DNA from: Neoarius graeffei
Lineage: Eukaryota; Chordata; Actinopteri; Siluriformes; Ariidae
Assembly (NCBI RefSeq): GCF_027579695.1
Contig: NC_083587.1
Location: 62,241,738-62,305,737 of the forward strand
Length of the DNA: 64,000 bases
Direction: 5' to 3'
Part shown: positions 10,170 through 21,000 of the stretch, piece by piece
Position numbering within the stretch: position 1 is the first letter of the stretch
Layout of the letters: every line of letters starts with the position of its first letter
Notes under the pieces: generated by a model
The model's database searches: none
Told to the model about the DNA's origin: nothing
What the model saw: only the letters and a program-made list of their open reading frames with translations
Made by a program: the position numbers and the translations under genes

Positions 10170-11563
10170 GTCGGAGGTCGATGATCGACTTTGTAGTTGT
10201 TTCATCTGATCTCCGGCCCTATGTCTTGGACACTCGGGTGAAGAGAGGGGCTGAGCTGTCAACTGATCACCACCTGGTGGTAAGTTGGATCCACTGGCGG
10301 AGGAGGAAGCTGGACAGACCTGGTAGGCCCAAACATATGGTGAGGGTCTGCTGGGAACGTCTGGCCGAGCACTCTGTTGGGGAGGTCTTTAACTCCCACC
10401 TCCGGGAGAGCTTTTCCCAGCTTCCGAGGGAGGCGGGGGACATTGAGTCTGAGTGGACCATGTTCTCTACCTCCATTGTGGATGCAGCTGTTCGGAGCTG
10501 TGGCCACAAGGTCTCCGGTGCCTGTTGTGGCGGCAATCCCCGAACCCGGTGGTGGACACCGGAAGTAAGGGATGCCGTCAAGCTGAAGAAGAAGTCCTAT
10601 CGGGCCATGTTGACCTCCAGGACTCCTGAGGCAGCTGACAGGTATCGGCAGGCCAGGCATGCTGCAGCTCGGGCAGTTGCGGAGGCAAAAACTTGGAACT
10701 GGGAGGAGTTCGGGGAGGCCATGGAGAAGGACTATCGGTCGGCCTCGAAGAAATTCTGGCAAACCATCCGGCGCCTCAGGAGGGGGAAGCAGTACTCTGC
10801 CAACACTGTTTACAGTGTGGGTGGGGAGCTGTTGACCTCGACTGAGGACATTGTCGGGCGGTGGAAGGAATACTTTGAGGATCTCCTCAATCCCACCGTC
10901 ATGTCTTCCACTGAGGAGACTGAGGCTGATGACTCAGAGGTGGACTCGTCCATTACCCAAGCCGAAGTCACTGAGATGGTTTGCAAGCTCCTCGGTGGCA
11001 AGGCACCGGGGGTGGATGAGATCCGCCCTGAGTATCTCAAGTCTCTGGATGTTGTGGGGCTGTCTTGGTTGACACGCCTCTGCAACATCGCGTGGCGGTC
11101 GGGGACAGTGCCTCTGGAGTGGCAGACTGGGGTGGTGGTCCCTCTTTTTAAGAAAGGGGACCGGAGAGTGTGCTCCAATTATAGGGGAATCACACTTCTC
11201 AGCCTCCCAGGGAAGGTTTACTCCAGGGTACTGGAGAGGAGAATTCGACCAATAGTTGAACCTCGGATCCAGGAGGAACAATACGGTTTTCATCCTGGTC
11301 ACGGAACACTGGACCAGCTCTATACCCTTCATAGGGTGCTCGAGGGTTCATGGGAGTTTGCCCAACCAGTCCACATGTGCTTTGTGGATCTGGAGAAGGC
11401 ATTCAACCATGTCCCCCGTGGTATTCTGTGGGGGGTGCTTCAGGAGTATGGGGTTCGGGGCTCTTTGCTAAGGGCTGTCTGGTCCCTGTATGAACGGAGC
11501 AGGAGTCTGGTTCGCATTGCAGGCAGTAAGTCAGACCTGCTCCCAGTGCATGTTGGACTCTAG
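10091..11563 (+). pseudogene. Rex3 endonuclease end and reverse transcriptase palm
   Basis: It resumes the endonuclease ([34 protein letters not shown] with the catalytic Asp-His pair). It continues through a linker (RTRWWTPEVRDAVKLKKKSY) into RT: LLGGKAPGVDEIRPEYLKS, VVVPLFKKGDRRVCSNYRGI and FVDLEKAFNHVPRGIL. It ends at a TAG at 11561-11563, where the second copy has CGG, just before the QGCPLSPVLF block. The part between 10091 and about 10128 is out of the true frame. Confidence 0.88.
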
Positions 11564-11575
11564 CAGGGCTGCCCT

Positions 11576-12466
11576 TTGTCACCGGTTCTGTTCATAATTT
11601 TTATGGACAGAATTTCTAGGCGCAGCCAGGGGCCGGAAGGAATCCTGTTTGGGAACCACAGGATTTCATATCTGCTTTTTGCGGATGATGTTGTCCTGTT
11701 GGCTTCTTCAAACCAGGTCCTTCAGCATGCACTGGGGTGGTTTGCAGTCAAGTGTGAAGTGGCTGGGATGAGAATCAGCACCTCCAAGTCCGAGGCCATG
11801 GTTCTCGACCGGAAAAGGGTGGCTTGCCCTCTCCAGGTTGGTGGAGAAGTCCTGCCTCAAGTGGAGGAGTTTAAGTATCTCGGGATCTTGTTCACGAGTG
11901 AGGGAAGGATGGAGCGTGAGATCGACAGGTGGATCGGTGCAGCCTCCGCAGTGATGTGGTCGCTTTACCGGTCCGTCATGGTGAAGAAGGAGCTGAGCCA
12001 AAAGGCAAAGCTCTCAATTTACTGGTCGATCTACGTTCCAACTCTCACCTATGGTCATGAGCTTTGGGTAATGACCGAAAGAACAAGATCGCGGATACAA
12101 GCAGCGGAAATGAGTTTCCTTCGCAGGGTGGCTGGGCGCTCCCTTAGAGATAGGGTGAGAAGCACAGTCGCTTGGGAGGAGCTTGGAGTAGAGCTGCTGC
12201 TCCTCCACATCGAGAGGAATCAGCTGAGGTGGCTCGGGCATCTTTTTCGGATGCCTCCTGGACGCCTCCCTGGGGAGGTGTTCCAGGCATGTCCCCCCGG
12301 GAAGAGGCCCCGGGGAAGACCCAGGACATGCTGGAGGGACTATGTCTCTCGGCTGGCCTGGGAACGCCTCGGTGTTCTTCCCGAGGAGCTGGCCGAAGTG
12401 TCTGGGGAAAGGGAAGTTTGGGCTTCCATGCTTAGACTGCTGCCTCCGCGACCCGGTCCCGGATAA
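11576..12466 (+). pseudogene. Rex3 reverse transcriptase C-terminal half
   Basis: It opens directly after the premature stop with SPVLFIIFMDRISRR and carries the catalytic box LLFADDVVLLAS. The thumb and C-terminal region follow (VEEFKYLGILFTSEGRMERE, MSFLRRVAGRSLRDRVRS, LGHLFRMPPGRLPGE, RGRPRTCWRDYVSRLAWERL) and end in LLPPRPGPG. The stop is at 12464-12466, about 25 bp before the tail. Confidence 0.9.
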
Positions 12467-12512
12467 GCGGAAGAAGACGAGACGAGATGATTATTATTAT
12501 TATTATTATTAT

Positions 12513-12888
12513 GGGGCGGCATGGTGGTGTAGTGGTTAACGCTGTCACCTCACAGCAAGAAGGTCTGGGTTCGAGCCCCATGGCCGGCAAGGGCCTTTCT
12601 GTGCGGAGTTTGCATGTTCTCCCCATGTCCACGTGGGTTTCTTCTGGGTGCTCCGGTTTCCCCCACAGTCCAAAGACATGCAGGTTAGGTTAACTGGTGA
12701 CTCTAAATTGACCGTAGGTGTGAATGTGAGTGTGAATGGTTGTCTGTGTCTATGTGTCAGCCCTGTGATGACCTGGCGACTTGTCCAGGGTGTACTCTAC
12801 CTTTCGCCCGTGGTCAGCTGGGATAGGCTCCAGCTTGCCTGCGACCCTGTAGAACAGGATAAAGTGGCTAGAGGTAATGAGATGAGAC
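12513..12888 (+). mobile_element. tRNA-derived SINE (Mermaid/DANA type), full length
   Basis: It begins GGGGCGGCATGGTGGTGTAG, with an A-box-like TGGTGTAGTGGTTAA and a B-box-like GGGTTCGAGCC. It continues with GTTTGCATGTTCTCCCC and ACAGTCCAAAGACATGCAGG and ends in GATGAGAC. It sits directly after the ATT tract behind Rex3. The family name is from recall. Confidence 0.88.
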
Positions 12889-15095
12889 AAACACAACCTT
12901 ACAAAAAATTATTTTCAGAGTCTTCAAACCTTGTAAAAAAACACACTATAAATATATCTGCACAAGACTTTTGAAGTCTGAACCTTGTAAACATAGGTGT
13001 TGGCTACATAAAAGTAAGAACAGCATTCAGAAATGTTCTGTAGTTTCAATACTAATTGTAGAAACTTCAGACTATCTATGTTTTCTCCAAAGCCAGTTAC
13101 CCTTTCAAATGAATATTGATGAGATAGGTGTAATTCACCTGTAATCCCCCCCCCCCCCCCCGTCACTAGTCCATTTGTCAAAGACAAAGACCCTGGCCCT
13201 GGCCCCTGTACCTCCCCGCCTCCACACCTCTCTGCTTGGAAAGTTACTGCAATGAAAAGAAGCCCTAAAAGCCAAAGCTACATTTCATAATCTTATGCAT
13301 AGACTTATGCACGGACTATAATAAATCTAAAGTTAGCAATGAAGATAAACTATGACTATGCAGGGCATGTTGACTTAGGTAACTAATTACTGTAAATCAG
13401 TAATCAGTAAATCAGTGAAACATAGTTTGGCAACAGAAAAATGTTTTCAAAACTTGACGAAAATAACACAGCGCATTTTGATCAACTAATTCTTTCTCTT
13501 CAAAGAGCACCTCCTATCCTAACAACCCACTAACCATCTAACATGCACTCTTTTCTTCTTACTCTTATTTCCTATGTTTTACTGTAGCTTGATTGTTTTT
13601 CTAATTGTAAGTTGTTTTGGATAAAAGCGTCTGCTAAATGTAATGTAATGTAGTTCTCCCTATACGCTAACTGAAAAAGCATGACAACAACTGCTAGTGA
13701 GACATCTTCCTTGCATTGGCCATTCCTCAAAGTTTCTCAGTTGGTATGGAAACAAGTGAACATGTGCACCTGTTTATACCGGTGAAATGGGGCGTGTTCT
13801 CACCTCCCCTTGCTACTCAATGAGCGAATGACGACACTGATGTTCCATGCGCTTAACATGTGAATAGCTGATGGGTGTGTTGTTAAGAGGCTGCTGCTGG
13901 CTGAAGTACTGAAATTCGTAAGATTTGTTTTTATTCTCTTTAAAAGTGCTAAAGATAAAGTTTGTTTTAAAGATATATATATTTGAAAACTAGAAGATTC
14001 AAGGTTTCTAGTGGTGTTACTTGAATGTTTCTAGCACAAAAACCCGTGGAGCTTTAGATGTGTGTTTACTAACAGTCCTAAAAGTCCCCTGTGGGGGTTG
14101 GTGACCTGAGAGTGTTAAAATTTGACTCCACCAGTTGAACTGTTTGAGGGGTTTATCTGCTGCTTTCGACCTCAAGACAGAGAAGAGACCCAGACAGAGC
14201 TTAGAGCAACCAGGACTTCACTCATGAGTTCTTCTGGCAATGTGGGAGGGGAACAGAGAAACAGACGGAGTATGTGGTGAGATGCTGATCTGATGCTGAG
14301 CTGCACCTGTGACTGTGGGAGGAAGGACAGGACTGGAATATTAACTCAGGTGTCAGCCATTTTGTTTTGCTCGCTGACGAGTGAAGCGGCCATTAAGTTT
14401 TGGGCCACAACGGACACGAGCACCGCATCAGGCCCGCTACTGGACATTTTAGTTTTATAATAATTTTAGTTGCTGGCTTTAGTAGACAGTGCATTAAGGT
14501 GTGTGTCGGCCCACAAATTGTTTAAGTGACCTTGAAGTTGGTAAATTGAACTTTTCTGAGTTAATCATTTGGAGGGTTAAAAGTGTTTATATTGTTGTTT
14601 ATGCATTTATATATGGTACAGCCTTTACAGTATTTTCCTTAAAAAGAGGGATTTTTTATTTTGAAGGTTTAAAAGAACATTCGTATTTTTATTTCATTTT
14701 CTTATTTTGATTAGAAATAAAAATTTCTTTATTAAGTAAATAATTGAGATGTATTTTTCTAAAACCCTGTGTTGTGTTACTTTATCTGGAAAGAGGGAAT
14801 GATTTCATTCTGAGAGAGACATATACAGACACATTTGGTTAAAAATTTTTATTAAAACTATAACTGAAGAAAGGTGATTTCATAGGAAGGTAAAACATTT
14901 CATGTGTGTGATTTAAAAAGAAATCCAAGATAATATTTAAAACTGAGTTAATCAGGGTTAAAAAACATTTGGTAAATACCTTAAAAGAACCCAAAAGCCC
15001 TGCCCTCATCAATATGACTGCTGAGGGGAGCGCTTCACATTGTTATGCAGTAAGATTTATTTTCTGAAATCTTGCAAGCATGCAATATCAAGAAA
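12889..15095. other. Unassigned 2.2 kb left of the last visible FCGBP-like exon
   Basis: No coding exon could be supported on either strand, although the next TIL exon of the minus-strand gene would be expected here. It holds a poly-C run (about 13147-13160) and a common teleost LINE/SINE tail (AAAAGCGTCTGCTAAATGTAATG, near 13625). The rest is AT-rich unique-looking sequence. Confidence 0.5.
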
Positions 15096-15099
15096 AACA

Positions 15100-15100
15100 C

Positions 15101-15141
<41 letters not shown>
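15100..15141 (+). repeat. (TGAT)n microsatellite
   Basis: About ten TGAT units. Confidence 0.95.
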
Positions 15142-15433
15142 TGATTGATCACATTAGATAAAAAAAATTCGCAGTAGTTATATCTTCATGCCACCGATTG
15201 CTTTTCTTTAATCACAGATGACCATCATAAGTCCACGACGTCCTCCTCTTGATTATTTGCCCAGCTCTGTAACCCAGCAATCACATCACGAATATTCATG
15301 AGCGATCACATTCAACATACTTGTTGTTATTCATATCATTTGTCATGACTCCAGTGAGTGTTCAGATGCATGCTGAAATCTTAGCCAAGTGAATTTGTAT
15401 GCATATTAACTACATGCACAAATAGTTACTTAC

Positions 15434-15992
15434 AGCAGTTAGTCATCTTCCTCCAGTTTGGTGACACAGCCGTATTTGCCCATTTGCAAATGTTTGAATA
15501 AGAGGTCAAGGCTTTGCAGTAGTCAGCATGCTTTCCGTGAGTGAGACATACATAAAAGAGACACCTGTATTTTAGCTGGTTTAATTGAATTGTACTGTTA
15601 CAGTTAGCGAAAGGCCCGGTTTCGTCTCCTAGCAAGCCACAGAACTCCGGGCCACTATACCGGCGCTTCTCCTCTTCAGAGCATGACGGGAAGTGCCAGC
15701 AATCAGGGTCATTACTGGGAACGCTCCATGACTGCCCCCACTCTGTGTTGTCTTTGACAGCAACACCATCTGGTGTGACAAAGTCATCCTCACGGTTGCC
15801 ACTGTAGGTTCCACACATGCCCACGATGTTACCAAAGTAGCTACTGGATACAGTCACGTTGAAGAACGCGGCCCAGTCAAATGTGACCTCCAAACCAAAG
15901 TCTGTCTTCAGGATTCCCTTATTTCTTGATTGAATTATCGTGACACTCTTAGAGTCCAGATCCACAGGCAAGGCTGATTTTTTCCCATCAAC
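15434..15992 (-). CDS. fcgbp: FCGBP-like exon 12: VWD4 C-half and C8, last exon found
   Basis: Begins [17 protein letters not shown]. It has [20 protein letters not shown] and C8 cysteines ([33 protein letters not shown]). Ends NC plus T|GTAAGT, phase 1, so at least one further exon is needed. A candidate acceptor (GGGTTACAG at about 15265) would give an immediate or very short terminal reading and is not convincing. Confidence 0.92.
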
Positions 15993-16244
15993 CTAGGCAC
16001 CACAAAGGAGGGAATTTCATTATTAGATATTCATATTGCATTCATGATTGGTGCATTTTAGTAGATATGGTATACTAGAACTGAATATTAAAGCATATTA
16101 CACATGATTTATTTAATCTCTTCATGCCACAGCACTTTCATCCATACACACAGTATATCTGAATACCTGATAAACGAGTAGTGTGTTAGCCAGTTAAAAA
16201 GAGGGAGGGATTTTTCTTTAGATAATTTAAATTTTATTTTATTC

Positions 16245-16283
<39 letters not shown>

Positions 16284-18038
16284 TTTACAAAATTAATTAT
16301 AATTTTATTTTATTTTATTTATGATACAATTTTATTTAATCTTTTTTTAGGTAATTTTTTTAAAACTAAGTACAAATAACTTTTATATTCTGTTGATTTT
16401 GGAGGCCACTACAAGCACAAAATATAAGGGCGAAACTAAAATTGTCTAAATCTTTTAAAGATGAAAGACAATTTTATTTTTGCCTTTATATTTTGTGGTT
16501 GTAGTGGCCTCCAAAATCAACAGAATATAAAACTTATTTGTACTTCGTTTTAAAAATACACGTGTTCTTGTTTTGTTTTTCTAATACTGAACTATGTGAA
16601 TAAAATATATATTTTTTCTCTTCATTAGTGATGGTGTTTATGTTGTTTATTTTCATGGCCTTGAAAACACATGCAGTCCGCGTTGGGAAATAACCCATAA
16701 ATAATTCAGCCTTTAGTATACTGCTAATACATTTTTTAGTGTGTAAGAGTATGTAATGTACAAAGTAGTACAGTAAAGTAACAACAAAGTATAATGGTAA
16801 TTCACTACAAAATTCACTTTTTTATTAATTGGAGTAAGCCAAAAGTATAACTGAGCATACTATTACTGCAATAAAAATATTAATGGCATATTTCTTGCAT
16901 ATTAGTAGGACTCTCTCAGTAAATTTTTATTATTCTATCCAAATTCACTGGATATGAGCAATCATGTGCTCTGATTGGCTACTCTACTACTAGGATATCA
17001 GCTCATATACCATGAGAAGAGAAAAACAAAATGGCAGAGTGTGTTGCTGAATCAACCGAGGATGAAATAAAAACTTTACTCAAAAACAAAACCCCAAAAA
17101 TTGTTATCAAGAATTTAAAAGAAACAGAAATAGCTAAAAGAATATAGTCCCCCATCCCCACCAGTTCAGCCCAGTCGGTGGCAGTAATGCACCTTTAAGT
17201 GGGTGCCGACCACCAAAAAAAACCCTAAAGAAGAAGAAGAAGCAGACCCCCCCCCCCCCCCCCCCCCAAAAAAAAAGCAACAAACTGTGGAATAAAAGTA
17301 TTTCATGGGAAGAATGTACCTTTTTTATTTTTCAAGAATTATTATTATTATCGCATTTTTCACAAAATTGCTCCGGTCATTTCACCAGTTTGTTTACATT
17401 CGAAGCAGAAATGATTTTGTCAGATGTTTTGTAGAAAGTTCTTATTTATCAAATTTGCTAAAAATAAAAATGCTCTGTTTCTCAAAATCGAATGAATGTG
17501 GATAGAATAAAATAGTTATTCCACTTAAGCTCATCGTACGCGGCTTATAGACAACTCGGTGCTACGCGCCTCGTCGGCTATCAACTCGTACAACTCGATT
17601 TCATGGAATAACTGTTAAATATGCTTAGCATATTTATTTTTCACCAGGGTACACACCAAATTGTTTTTACTATCATCTAGTACCAGTCTTCCATGTATTC
17701 AACTTAAAAAGAGGTGAAGTGATTTTTGTTTTGAACAGCTAAAAATATTTTCACTTTACCTCTTAATGATTTTTTATGAACTGTCTGAGTTTTATATTGT
17801 TTTTACATTAATTTTCTTCTATATTCTATTTTGACACACTTTTATTATATTTTCTTATATTTATATGGTCGTTTTTCCTTCTTTCTGTCACTGCTTTATT
17901 TATAGCATGACTATTATTTTTTACCTATTTTACTATTTGATTTTTGTGTACCATGATTTATTTTTGTTTTGACTTTACACTGTAAAGTACAGTACTTTCA
18001 GCCGCATTGTAAGGATGTGAAAGTTTCTATATGTACAC

Positions 18039-18075
<37 letters not shown>

Positions 18076-21000
18076 GACTGATCCCCTATGTTAATAATAT
18101 TCATGTATAATTATAAAAATAATAATAATAATCATGTATAAGAAAAAATGATGGGTTTTACTCACTATCACTTTGTTGTGGTCATGCTGAACAATGGTGA
18201 TTTCATGCTGGTGGAACTTTATGGTGACTGTGTTTATGTAAGCACCCAATCTAGTGTGGCCGAGTTTGTTCTTGTTAATGATGGTGAACTCTGTGAGGGT
18301 TTTGTCTGCACCTGCTGTCTTAACCATCACATAAGAACAGGTACCCTGAAAAGTGAATTTGTTTCCATCGAAAGTTTGATAATTAGGATCTCCAGTAACT
18401 AGGCATGAGGCCTTTGAAGTGGGCACACACACTGCCTTCTTGTTCTTCTCCACACATTCTTCTTTTTGACGACATGTTGTCTTGCTGCAGGGATCTTGAA
18501 TAGATTAAGGCAATGTTGTTATTTTAAATCACATCTTTGATACAGTAGTGTTTGAGGGTTTGTGAACCCTTTAGAATTTTCTATATTTCTGCATAAATAT
18601 GACCTAAAACATCATCAGATTTTCACACAAGTCCTAAAAGTAGATAAAGAGAGCCCAGTTAAACAAATGAGACAAAAATATTATACTTGGTCATTTATTT
18701 ATTGAGGAAAATGATCCAGTATTACATATCTGTGGGTGGCAAAAGTATGTGAAGCTCTAGGATTAGCAGTTAATTAGAAGGTGAAATTAGAGTCAGGTGT
18801 TTTCAGTCAATGGGATGACAATCAGGTGTGAGTGGGCAGCCTGTTTTATTTAAAGAACAGGGATCTATCAAAGTCTGATCTTCACAACACATGTTTGTGG
18901 AAGTGTATCATGGCACGAATAAAGGAGATTTCTGAGGACCTCAGAAAAAGCGTTGTTGATGCTCATCAGGCTGGAAATGTTACAAAACCATCTCTAAAGA
19001 GTTTGGACTCCACCGATCCACAGTCAGACAGATTGTGTACAAATGGAGGAAATTCAAGACCATTGTTACCCTCCCCAGGAGTGGTCGACCAACAAAGATC
19101 ACTCCAAGAGCAAGGCGTGTAATAGTCAGCGAAGTCACAAAGGACCTCAGGGTAACTTCTAAGCAACTGAAGGCCTCTCTCACATTGGCTAATGTTAATG
19201 TTCATGAGTCTACCATCAGGAGAACACTGAACAACAATGGTGTGCATGGCAGGGCTGCAAGGAGAAAGCCACTGCTCTCCAAAAAGAACATTGCTGCTCG
19301 TCTGCAGTTTGCTAAAGATCATGTGGACAAGCCAGAAGGCTATTGGAAAAATGTTTTGTGGACAGATGAGCCCAAAATAGAACTTTTTGGTTTAAATGAG
19401 AAGTGTTATATTTGGAGAAAGGAAAACACTGCATTCCAGCATAAGAACCTTATCCCATCCGTGAAACATGGTGGTAGTAGTATCATGGTTTGGGCCTGTT
19501 TTGCCGCATCTGGGCCAGGACGGCTTGCCATCATTGATGGAACAATGAATTCTGAATGATACCAGCGAATTCTAAAGGAAAATGTCAGGACATCTGTCCA
19601 TGAACTGAATCTCAAGAGAAGGTGGTTCATGCAGCAAGACAACAACCCTAAGCACACAAGTTGTTCTAGCAAAGAATGGTTAAAGAAGAATAAAGTTAAT
19701 GTTTTGATATGGCCAAGTCAAAGTCCTGACCTTAATCCAATCGAAATGTTGTGGAAGGACCTGAAGCGAGCAGTTCATGTGAGGAAACCCACCAGCTGTT
19801 CTGTATGGAGGAATGGGCTAAAATTCCTCCAAGCTGATGTGCAGGACTGATCAACAGTTACCGGAAACGTTTAGTTGCAGTTATTGCTGCACAAGGGGCT
19901 CACATCAGATACTGAAAGCAAAGGTTCACATACTTTTGCCACTCACAGATATGTAATATTGGATCATTTTCCTCAATAAATAAATGACTAAGTATAATAT
20001 TTTTGTCTCATTTGTTTAACTGGGTTCTCTTTATCTACTTTTAGGACTTGTGTGAAAATCTGATGATGTTTTAGGCCATATTTATGCAGAAATATAGAAA
20101 ATTCTAAAGGGTTCACAAACTTTCAAGCACCCCTGTATACACACTGTGTCCGAAATCACTCACTACTCACTATATACTGGACTATATAGTGAGTTCACTA
20201 TTTTGTAGTGCTGTCCAAATGTATAGTGAGAATTATTACACCCTATATAGTGCACTCAAAGTATCCCACAATGCACCGTGAAAAGTAGTGTACAACCAAT
20301 GGTCACTAGCCAAGCGATATATCCCATCATGCATTGCGGTCACACTGAAAAAAAAGGTGTGTTGGGGTGAACGTACAACGGAAGAAACACATTATGAATG
20401 GACATTCAAGTGCAATTAAAATAGTAAGAGAATAGAAAAAGCTAAAATAGAATAAGACAAAAAGCCTCAAATTTGATTTAATAAAATGCAGCAGCAAGGA
20501 AGAAAGAAAGTATTCAGCCTTGATTCAAAAGAACTGAAAGATGCAACAGACACAAAGTACTTTGTATTGATTAATGTGGGAAATACGCTCAGTATAATAT
20601 GGATTTATCACAAAAGCACACGCATGTATTTATTATTTTGAATGAAAACCTACCAGCTGACTGATCTGGCACCTTTTAATTGTGCGACAGTAATGATGTA
20701 AATAATGGCACGGCGGAGTAGTGTCCAAAAGTGTTTTTTCATTTTACCAATGAGCTCACTATATAGTCCTCTATATATTCATTCCCTAGATAGTGAGTAG
20801 GGAGTAGTGAACGAGTGAGTTATTTTGGACACAGGGACAGTCTTTGCATAATAATGAGATTACACTGACTTACCCCACACACATGTTGGAACACCGTCCT
20901 GGTTGCGACAGACCTCCTCTTCCTTACAGTCCGTGGACTGACATGAGAATTGACCAGCCTTACAGGTGCATGTCTCTTTACACTGTCTTTGGACTACTGA

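Larger units (their letters stand above)
9134..12490 (+). mobile_element. Rex3 (RTE-clade) non-LTR retrotransposon, nearly full length
   Basis: About 3.36 kb with a 5' leader (CCCCTCCTAGAACTGCC) shared with the second copy at 58405, then endonuclease and reverse transcriptase, and a GAGACGAGATGA tail of the (GATG)n kind. Two teleost Rex3 PCR-primer sites, as I recall them, match: TGGCAGACTGGGGTGGTGGT at about 11121, and the complement of the other around CAGGGCTGCCCTTTGTCACC at 11564. The coding region is broken into three frames, so this copy is inactive. Confidence 0.92.

Noticed and set aside
10259..11402. Minus-strand ORFs up to 167 codons across Rex3
   Set aside because: Antisense of the endonuclease and RT; composition is low-complexity and the same shadows recur in copy 2.
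12513..12600. tRNA gene in the SINE heads
   Set aside because: A- and B-box-like words are present, but no intact cloverleaf; the sequence recurs with the SINE body at many places.
15180..15290. Possible terminal exon of the FCGBP-like gene after GGGTTACAG
   Set aside because: Using the first AG gives an immediate TAG; the alternative gives about 17 codons without TIL cysteines. Kept only as a remark.
17305..17505. 66-codon ORF in Crypton-like copy A
   Set aside because: AT-rich non-coding part of the element; the corresponding part of copy B gives a different translation.
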